DNA of 7,170 nucleotides from Congregibacter sp. (GTDB lineage: Bacteria > Pseudomonadota > Gammaproteobacteria > Pseudomonadales > Halieaceae), in the NCBI GenBank assembly GCA_013911345.1, contig JACETJ010000065.1:1-7170 (forward strand), given 5' to 3'. Each line of letters opens with the position of its first letter. Within the stretch, counting starts at the first letter, position 1. Below are positions 1 to 5,400 of this stretch, in pieces. The notes beneath the pieces are model-generated. The model saw nothing but the letters and a program-made list of their open reading frames with translations, was not told the origin of the DNA and ran no database searches. Both the position numbers and the translations under genes were made by a program.

Positions 1-453
1 CCTGAGCGACGTGAGGAGCTCGCGGCCCGCATCCGCGATGAGGCTGCATGTTGGGCGCTGGGCCGTGCAACAGTGGCAGAGATTGACGAGATGAATATCC
101 TGCAAGCGTCGTTATTGGCTATGCATCGCGCTGTGGCGGCACTGACGATACAACCGTCTCTGGTGTTAGTAGATGGCAATCGGCTACCCGTATGGCCCTA
201 TGAGGCGCGCGCCATCGTAAAAGGCGACCTGACCGAGCCCGCTATCGGTGCAGCGTCGATCTTGGCCAAAGTGCAACGTGACGGCGAGATGTTGGCGCTC
301 AATGAGCATTACCCGGGATACGGATTTGATCGTCACAAAGGCTATCCCACGAAGGCTCATCTGGCCGCGCTAGAGCACTTGGGCGTCTGTCCAGCGCACA
401 GAAAAAGCTTTGGCCCCGTCAGACGCTTGCTGGCGGACCCCCAGGTGGGATAG
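1..453 (+). CDS. rnhB: Ribonuclease HII, 3' part (5' end outside window)
   Basis: Ribonuclease HII nicks the RNA strand of RNA-DNA hybrids, including single ribonucleotides left in DNA, in the cytoplasm. The frame is open from base 1 and ends at TAG 451-453, giving 150 residues. A GTG at 73 is internal, because residues upstream of it ([11 protein letters not shown]) already match the family. Family landmarks seen are [19 protein letters not shown], the VDGNRLP segment with an acidic residue at codon 172-174, the VKGD segment with Asp at codon 226-228, [16 protein letters not shown] and the C-terminal SFGPVRR. By comparison with E. coli RNase HII, roughly the first 60-65 residues are missing, including the catalytic Asp-Glu of the GxDExGRG motif. 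The gene is followed 9 bases later by dnaE on the same strand, the usual gammaproteobacterial arrangement, probably one transcript. Identification is very secure; only the 5' end is unseen. Confidence 0.96.
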   Translation, partial: PERREELAARIRDEAACWALGRATVAEIDEMNILQASLLAMHRAVAALTIQPSLVLVDGNRLPVWPYEARAIVKGDLTEPAIGAASILAKVQRDGEMLALNEHYPGYGFDRHKGYPTKAHLAALEHLGVCPAHRKSFGPVRRLLADPQVG

Positions 454-462
454 CGTTCAGGC

Positions 463-3400
463 ATGACCTCGTTTGTTCACCTCCGGCTCCACAGCGAATA
501 TTCCCTGATCGACGGTTTGCTCCGCATCCGACCTACTCTGGATCGGGTCGCTGAACTTGATATGCCGGCGGTGGCGATTACTGACCATCACAACTTCTTT
601 GGGTTGGTGAAGGCCTACAAGGCGGCTGAGAGCCTCGGGATCAAACTCATTATTGGGGCAGATTTACATGTCCTGGATCCGCATGACGAGGATCGACATC
701 ACGAGCTCTGTCTGCTCGCCCAGAGCGAGACGGGCTATCGCAACCTGATGCTGTTGCTGTCGCGTTCGTACCAGCAAGGCCAATATTTGGGCAGGCCTAG
801 GGTGGACCGCGCATGGGTACGGGAATACTCCGAAGGTGTCATCGCTTTGTCGGGTGGTCGGCAGGGAGACATTGGCCAAGCATTGTTGAATGGCCGCGAG
901 GCTGATGCACGCGCCGCGTTGAGTGATTGGCAGGAGAGCTTCCCTGACCGATTCTATTTGGAATTGCAGCGGACAGGACGAGCGGGAGAAGAAGACTATC
1001 TTCATGCAGCCGTGGCGTTGGCAGCGGAGCATCACTGCCCGGTGGTAGCGACCAATGATGTGCGTTTTCTGGAGGCGGGAGAGTTTGAAGCACACGAGGC
1101 CCGGGTGTGCATCGGTGACGGGCGGACGCTGGATGATCCACGAAGAATCCGCGCCTACTCAGACCAGCAGTATCTTCGCTCTGCCGAGGAAATGGCAGAT
1201 TTGTTCTCTGATATTCCTGAAGCACTCGAGAACTCGGTCGAAATTGCCAGACGATGCTCGGTGTCATTGAACTTGGGCCAGCCTTTTTTGCCCAACTATC
1301 CGGTTCCCCAAGAAGAGACGATCGAGGGCTATCTTCGCAGGCTGTCTCATGAGGGGCTCCAGAGGCGTTTCCCCGAATGGAATGACCAGCAGCTAGAGCC
1401 CTATCGCCAGCGTCTTGAGTTTGAGCTCAATACCATCAATCAGATGGGTTTCCCTGGATATTTTCTTGTAGTCATGGATTTTATTCGGTGGGCCAAAGAA
1501 CAGGATATCCCGGTCGGTCCCGGCAGAGGCTCCGGCGCCGGGTCTTTAGTGGCCTATGCATTGGAGATCACAGATCTCGACCCGATCGCATACGATCTGC
1601 TGTTTGAGCGTTTCCTGAATCCCGAGCGTGTCTCGATGCCTGACTTCGACGTGGACTTCTGTATGGAGCGTCGGGACGAAGTCATTGATTATGTGGCGCA
1701 GACCTATGGTCGTCAGGCGGTGTCGCAGATCATTACCTTCGGCACCATGGCCGCCAAAGCGGTAGTGCGCGATGTCGCGCGTGTGCAGGGTAAGCCCTAT
1801 GGTCTAGCGGACCGCATGTCCAAACTTATCCCCTTTGAAGTGGGCATGACCCTGTCCAAAGCGCTGGAGCAGGAGGAGCAGTTGGTACAGCTCCTTGAGG
1901 AGGACAGCTCGGCGCAGGAGATCTGGGATATGGCCACGCAGCTGGAGGGCGTGACGCGAAACGCAGGCAAACACGCGGGCGGCGTGGTGATTGCACCCAG
2001 CGAATTGACTGATTTCTCACCCATCTACTGCGATGAAGATGGAGGCGGTGTCGTCACCCAGTACGACAAAAATGACGTTGAAGAAGCGGGGCTGGTGAAG
2101 TTCGACTTTCTGGGTCTTCGCACCTTGACCATTATTCAGTGGGCGATCCAGATGATCGATGCGCGGGGAGATGCTCCGCTCTCCATCGACGGTATTCCGC
2201 TCAACGACTCCGAGGTTTTTCACTTACTGCAGGGCGGCGATACTACCGCGGTCTTTCAGCTCGAAAGTCGCGGCATGAAAGAACTGATCAAAAACCTTCG
2301 CCCGGATTGCTTTGAGGACATTATTGCCCTGGTTGCACTGTTCCGCCCCGGTCCTCTGCAGTCCGGCATGGTCGAAAACTTTATCAATCGAAAGCATGGC
2401 CGTGAAACGTTGGCCTACCCAGATGCCCAATACCAGCATGAGTGGTTAAAGCCTATTCTGGAGCCGACCTACGGCATTATTCTGTACCAGGAACAGGTCA
2501 TGCAGATCGCTCAAGTGCTGGCTGGTTACACACTGGGTGAGGCTGATTTGCTGCGCCGGGCGATGGGTAAGAAAAAACCCGAGGAGATGGCCAAGCAGCG
2601 CAGCGTTTTTGAGGAAGGTGCGGCGGCACAGGGTATTGATCCCACGCTGGCCATAAAGATCTTTGACCTCGTCGAGAAATTCGCGGGCTATGGTTTTAAT
2701 AAATCCCACTCGGCAGCCTACGCGCTGGTGTCGTATCAAACGGCCTGGTTAAAGACCCATCACCCCGCCGAATTCATGGCCGCGGTAATGAGCTCCGAAA
2801 TCGACAATACCGACAAGCTTTTGACCTTCCGGGACGAAGCCAGGCGGATGGGTCTCACGGTTCAGGCGCCGTCCATTCAGTCAGGGGAATATGCCTTCTC
2901 TGTCGATAGTGAGGGGCAGATTCGCTATGGCCTGGGTGCGATCAAAGGGCTGGGCGAGGGGCCAATTAGCTCTCTGCTGGAGGCTCGCGTTAACGGCCCG
3001 TTTACCAGTTTGTTTGATCTATGCGCGCGGACGGACCCCCGTAAAGTAAATCGTAGGGCGCTGGACGCTCTGATAAAGAGTGGCGCACTCGATGAGCTGG
3101 GAGTGGATCGTTGGGTGTTGCTGGCAGCGCTGGACGATGCCATTAAAGGTGCCGAACAGGTAGCCAGCAATACGGCAGCGGGCATTGATGACTTGTTTGG
3201 CGAGGTGATGGCAACCAGTGATCACTCTGAGGATCCGTATCAGGAGCATCGAGGTGCTCGGCCTTGGTCTTTGACGGAGTTGTTGAACGCCGAAAAAGAG
3301 AGTCTCGGCAGTTTCCTCAGCGGGCATCCGATGGAGGCCTATGAAGCTGAGGTGAGAAAGTTCGCTCCACGTCGCATCCGCGAATTGCAGGCCAATAATC

Positions 3401-3906
3401 AGGCGGTAGTGGCAGGGCTCATTCTGGATATACGCACCATCAAAACCCAGCGGGGGCCGATGGCAGTGTTGACCTTAGATGATGGCTCAGGCCAGATCGA
3501 AGCCACCGTCTACAACGATGTTTTTACAGAGCACCGGGATCTGTTGCAGAAGGACCGCATTGTATTGCTCGACGGCAGGCTGCAAGTGGATGACTTTAAT
3601 GGTGGGCTCGCTATGCGGACGAAAGCGGTGCGCTCGCTGGAGCAAGCGCGCAAAGCCAGAGTGTCGCAATTGCGCCTAAGGGTCCCCAGTCACCGGGTCG
3701 ATGAACGTTTCAATACCTTACTCGCCAATACGCTGCGCAGTGCTGTCGGCGGTCAATGCCCCGTAGTCATGGAATATGTGCAGCCCAAGGGGTCGGTAGC
3801 TGTCCGTTTGGGTGGCGCCTGGCAGGTGCACCCTAGCGACGCGCTGCTGGATGAGTTGCGTATCGCTGTGGGTAACGACGCGGTGGACTGGGTCTATGAA
3901 GCTTAG
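463..3906 (+). CDS. dnaE: DNA polymerase III subunit alpha
   Basis: This is the catalytic subunit of the replicative polymerase (1147 residues; the E. coli protein is 1160). It extends DNA in the holoenzyme with epsilon, the beta clamp and tau. Domains in order: an N-terminal PHP domain (about 5-270, with HLRLHSEYS and TDHHN near residues 6-44); the polymerase core with GPGRGSGAGS in the palm/fingers region; the catalytic PDFDVDF at 393-399 (Asp396 and Asp398 by comparison with E. coli D401/D403); the third Asp548 in KFDFLGLRT; a helix-hairpin-helix region near RKVNRRALDALIKSGAL; an internal clamp-binding motif IDDLF at 908-912; and an OB fold from about 981 to 1060 (VVAGLILDIRT onward). The PHP metal site is partly degraded, as in E. 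coli (Arg in the first HxH and VRF instead of VHY), so proofreading by PHP is unlikely. The ATG at 463 puts the PHP motif at the expected distance from the N terminus. Its Shine-Dalgarno (GGTGGGA, inside the rnhB end) is weak. The 3' end overlaps the next gene by 11 bases. Confidence 0.98.
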   Translation: MTSFVHLRLHSEYSLIDGLLRIRPTLDRVAELDMPAVAITDHHNFFGLVKAYKAAESLGIKLIIGADLHVLDPHDEDRHHELCLLAQSETGYRNLMLLLSRSYQQGQYLGRPRVDRAWVREYSEGVIALSGGRQGDIGQALLNGREADARAALSDWQESFPDRFYLELQRTGRAGEEDYLHAAVALAAEHHCPVVATNDVRFLEAGEFEAHEARVCIGDGRTLDDPRRIRAYSDQQYLRSAEEMADLFSDIPEALENSVEIARRCSVSLNLGQPFLPNYPVPQEETIEGYLRRLSHEGLQRRFPEWNDQQLEPYRQRLEFELNTINQMGFPGYFLVVMDFIRWAKEQDIPVGPGRGSGAGSLVAYALEITDLDPIAYDLLFERFLNPERVSMPDFDVDFCMERRDEVIDYVAQTYGRQAVSQIITFGTMAAKAVVRDVARVQGKPYGLADRMSKLIPFEVGMTLSKALEQEEQLVQLLEEDSSAQEIWDMATQLEGVTRNAGKHAGGVVIAPSELTDFSPIYCDEDGGGVVTQYDKNDVEEAGLVKFDFLGLRTLTIIQWAIQMIDARGDAPLSIDGIPLNDSEVFHLLQGGDTTAVFQLESRGMKELIKNLRPDCFEDIIALVALFRPGPLQSGMVENFINRKHGRETLAYPDAQYQHEWLKPILEPTYGIILYQEQVMQIAQVLAGYTLGEADLLRRAMGKKKPEEMAKQRSVFEEGAAAQGIDPTLAIKIFDLVEKFAGYGFNKSHSAAYALVSYQTAWLKTHHPAEFMAAVMSSEIDNTDKLLTFRDEARRMGLTVQAPSIQSGEYAFSVDSEGQIRYGLGAIKGLGEGPISSLLEARVNGPFTSLFDLCARTDPRKVNRRALDALIKSGALDELGVDRWVLLAALDDAIKGAEQVASNTAAGIDDLFGEVMATSDHSEDPYQEHRGARPWSLTELLNAEKESLGSFLSGHPMEAYEAEVRKFAPRRIRELQANNQAVVAGLILDIRTIKTQRGPMAVLTLDDGSGQIEATVYNDVFTEHRDLLQKDRIVLLDGRLQVDDFNGGLAMRTKAVRSLEQARKARVSQLRLRVPSHRVDERFNTLLANTLRSAVGGQCPVVMEYVQPKGSVAVRLGGAWQVHPSDALLDELRIAVGNDAVDWVYEA

Positions 3907-4363
3907 TTTTGGACTGTTTCTATTGTTGCTTATCGGCTGCGGAGAGGTCGCTCCCCCCTGTTCTAATTCCAGCTCGCTTGAATCGGCGCCTAGCGCAGGG
4001 TGCTTGATCTGGGATCGGCGGGGTGCATTATTGGTCAAGGATTGGTCGGGTGAGTGGGCGTTGCCGGGCGGAAGCGTCGCCGCGGGAGAGTCTGCGCGTT
4101 GCGGAGCTGAACGAGAGGCATTTGAAGAGACAGGCATGGCGGCTCGCTCAGGTTCTCTGGCTACCGTTTTTGATAATGGGTTCCATCTTTATTGGTGCGA
4201 GGTGTCCTCCTCTGCCGACCCAGATATTCACCGCCCGCTCGAGGTGGCTGACGTGATCTGGTGGCAACTCGAGGACCTGCCCGACGGGTCGTGGCGGTAT
4301 CCCGGGCAGGGTGAGACTATTCGTGATCTGATTTTAGGCAGAGCCGGGCCGACGATCGATTAA
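3896..4363 (+). CDS. Predicted NUDIX hydrolase lipoprotein
   Basis: NUDIX enzymes hydrolyse nucleoside diphosphates linked to another moiety; the substrate here is unknown. From ATG 3896 the product has 155 residues. It begins MKLSFGLFLLLLIGCGE: a basic residue, a hydrophobic run and a lipobox (L-I-G-C, Cys15), which predicts signal peptidase II cleavage and lipidation. Gly16 at the +2 position does not suggest inner-membrane retention. The NUDIX box at 59-81 fits G-x5-E-x7-R-E-x-x-E-E-x-G exactly (G59, E65, R73-E74, E77-E78, G80), so the metal-binding glutamates are intact. Cysteines 22, 36, 69 and 101 could form disulfides in the envelope. Earlier in-frame ATGs (for example 3812) lie inside dnaE and would bury the signal peptide, so 3896 is preferred. 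The start codon lies 11 bases inside the dnaE end, which suggests translational coupling; no strong Shine-Dalgarno is visible. The NUDIX call is secure; export is inferred from the signal sequence. Confidence 0.88.
   Translation: MKLSFGLFLLLLIGCGEVAPPCSNSSSLESAPSAGCLIWDRRGALLVKDWSGEWALPGGSVAAGESARCGAEREAFEETGMAARSGSLATVFDNGFHLYWCEVSSSADPDIHRPLEVADVIWWQLEDLPDGSWRYPGQGETIRDLILGRAGPTID
4276..4310 (+). repeat. GC-rich 8-bp inverted repeat inside the NUDIX gene
   Basis: CCTGCCCG at 4276-4283 is perfectly complemented by CGGGCAGG at 4303-4310, with a 19-base loop. A competing small hairpin (CCCG-A-CGGG, 4280-4288) uses part of the same arm. No T-run follows, so it is not an intrinsic terminator. 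The bases encode the ordinary C-terminal part of the NUDIX protein, so this may be chance or may affect the mRNA leading to the next gene. Confidence 0.3.
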
Positions 4364-4392
4364 TGCTGCCGAGCGACTCAGACCGCAAACTG

Positions 4393-4399
4393 AAAGGAG
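4393..4399 (+). promoter_or_regulatory. Ribosome binding site of the DUF1244 gene
   Basis: AAAGGAG lies 12 bases before the ATG at 4412. It is the best Shine-Dalgarno match among the plus-strand genes here and fixes the start. It sits in the 48-base gap after the NUDIX gene, where I see no convincing promoter or terminator, so read-through from upstream is likely. Confidence 0.7.
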
Positions 4400-4411
4400 C
4401 AAAACCTCACG

Positions 4412-4708
4412 ATGAATCAGGAACAGATCGAAGCGGCCGTCTTTCGGCGATTATTGTCACATCTAGATGGGCGGAAAGATGTCCAAAACATTGACCTGAT
4501 GAATCTGGCGGGTTTTTGTCGTAACTGTTTGTCCAAGTGGTATGCCGAAGCCGCTGGTGAGCAGGGCGTGACCTTGGATAAGGAAGCAGCCCGGGAGATT
4601 GTGTACGGCATGCCTTATGACGAGTGGAAGGCGAAGCACCAGACCGAGACGACGCCCGAACAGGCGGCGCAATTTGCTGCACAGCAAGCGGAGTCAGCCA
4701 GTGAGTGA
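4412..4708 (+). CDS. DUF1244 family protein
   Basis: This is a 98-residue cytoplasmic protein of the DUF1244 family, which is common in Proteobacteria and has no function that I know of. The family core is very well kept: the NIDLMNLAGFCRNCLSKWY stretch contains the pair Cys36-x-x-Cys39, followed by the REIVYGMPYDEWK block at about 61-73. The last 20 residues are Ala/Gln/Glu-rich and look like a variable tail. There is no signal peptide or membrane segment. The two cysteines could bind metal or act in redox chemistry, but only two are present, so a zinc site would need other ligands or a dimer. The start is supported by AAAGGAG 12 bases upstream and by the family N terminus. It is co-directional with the NUDIX gene 48 bases before it, and its last 15 bases overlap the end of the opposite-strand hydrolase gene. 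The family call is secure; the role is unknown. Confidence 0.92.
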   Translation: MNQEQIEAAVFRRLLSHLDGRKDVQNIDLMNLAGFCRNCLSKWYAEAAGEQGVTLDKEAAREIVYGMPYDEWKAKHQTETTPEQAAQFAAQQAESASE

Positions 4709-5338
4709 CGCCAGTATATCGGCGACCGACACGACGTCAGCGTATTTTGCATTAAGGTCATAAAGGTTGGCCTCGTGCGCCTGCTCGTCCCGATCTCCAC
4801 AGGCCTCCCTTGGCACCAAGACGCGGTAGTTATTCTGTAATCCATCCACTGCGGTCGCTCGCACACAGCCACTGGTTGTGAGGCCTGTGACCACCACAGA
4901 GTCCACTCCCTTCGCTTTTAGCCAGTCATCCAGTTCGGTGCCGTGGAAGCCGCTGGCATGACGTTTCTCCAACTGAAGATCGGTGCTGGCAATAGGTAAC
5001 CGCGGGTCAAATTTGACCCATTCTGAGTCGGGGGTCAGTAGGTTGAGCGCCGGCACCCTCGCTCGAAATACTGTGGCCTGTTCCTCACTGCGGTAAATCA
5101 CTGTTGTCAGCACGACGGGCAGGCTCGCCTGATGGAAGGCATTCATCAGCGCTGTGTTCGCTGCGACGACAGCATCTGCCTCAGAGCCTAATGGGCATTC
5201 CGGGTCGGTGAAACCTACTACGACGTCGACAATAATCAGTGCAGGATGGTTGCCCATTCCGCCGGCGATTCTGTCCAATGCTTTACGTTCCGACATGACT
5301 GGCGTCCAGCTCCCCGTACTCGTTACTATCTGCATCAT
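4694..5338 (-). CDS. Isochorismatase-like cysteine hydrolase (N-carbamoylsarcosine/maleamate amidase-like)
   Basis: This is a cytoplasmic cysteine hydrolase of 214 residues from the isochorismatase-like superfamily. The catalytic triad can be read directly: Asp38 in PALIIVDVVVGFTDP, Lys125 in QLEKRHASGF, and nucleophile Cys158 in VTGLTTSGCVRATAVD. The TTSGCVRATAVD signature and the C-terminal REACGDRDEQAHEANLYDL block resemble N-carbamoylsarcosine amidase and maleamate amidohydrolase more than nicotinamidase or true isochorismatase, so an amide or carbamoyl substrate is likely; the exact one is unknown. Start choice: ATG ATG at 5338-5333 has no visible Shine-Dalgarno. An in-frame ATG at 5296 (residue 15, MSERKALDRI) has GGGGAG 13 bases upstream and would give 200 residues with the whole conserved domain, so it is a serious alternative. 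The gene converges with DUF1244 (15-base overlap) and diverges from the E1 gene, with 62 bases between starts (104 if the later start is used). Confidence 0.9.
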   Translation of the reverse strand: MMQIVTSTGSWTPVMSERKALDRIAGGMGNHPALIIVDVVVGFTDPECPLGSEADAVVAANTALMNAFHQASLPVVLTTVIYRSEEQATVFRARVPALNLLTPDSEWVKFDPRLPIASTDLQLEKRHASGFHGTELDDWLKAKGVDSVVVTGLTTSGCVRATAVDGLQNNYRVLVPREACGDRDEQAHEANLYDLNAKYADVVSVADILASLTG

Positions 5339-5355
5339 GAGTCATCTGAAACGCC

Positions 5356-5376
5356 AGTGCCAGATGCGGTGGCACT
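5356..5376. promoter_or_regulatory. Perfect 7-7-7 dyad in the divergent gap, possible operator
   Basis: AGTGCCA (5356-5362), seven spacer bases (GATGCGG), then TGGCACT (5370-5376) form a perfect inverted repeat almost central in the 62-base gap between the divergent hydrolase and E1 genes. The size and symmetry fit a dimeric repressor or activator site, and the position would let it control both genes. It could instead form a 5' leader hairpin just upstream of the E1 Shine-Dalgarno. It does not resemble the PdhR box as I know it. No clear -35/-10 pair is seen on either strand; TATCAT at 5376-5381 is a lone -10-like match. Function is inferred. Confidence 0.45.
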
Positions 5377-5384
5377 ATCATCGC

Positions 5385-5389
5385 GGGAG
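5385..5389 (+). promoter_or_regulatory. Ribosome binding site of the E1 gene
   Basis: GGGAG ends 11 bases before the ATG at 5401. That frame has a TGA at 5347-5349 and no other ATG or GTG between it and 5401, so the start is well fixed. Confidence 0.6.
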
Positions 5390-5400
5390 ACGCTTGCCCG

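Noticed and set aside
73..453. Short rnhB starting at GTG 73
   Set aside because: The frame is open to base 1 and the upstream residues match RNase HII, so the gene is cut by the window edge and does not start at 73.
664..1267. Two overlapping minus-strand open frames (about 142 codons each) opposite dnaE
   Set aside because: They lie wholly inside a well-conserved dnaE, show no recognisable domain and have low-complexity Arg/Pro/Ser-rich products typical of antisense shadows.
1873..1906. AGGAGC/GCTCCT inverted repeat inside dnaE
   Set aside because: It encodes a Glu/Gln/Leu-rich helix; six-base arms in such repeated codons are expected by chance and no regulatory context is visible.
3812..3895. 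Upstream extension of the NUDIX gene into dnaE
   Set aside because: It would place 28 residues before a clear lipoprotein signal; the ATG at 3896 gives a proper N terminus.
3718..4137. Minus-strand open frame of 139 codons across the dnaE/NUDIX junction
   Set aside because: It is opposite two real genes, and its product has no family features.
4337..4370. GGCAG/CTGCC pair around the NUDIX stop as a terminator
   Set aside because: The arms are only five bases with a 24-base loop, and no T-run follows.
4709..4724. CGCC/GGCG hairpin near the convergent junction as a terminator
   Set aside because: It is a four-base stem with no T-run and lies within the hydrolase coding sequence.
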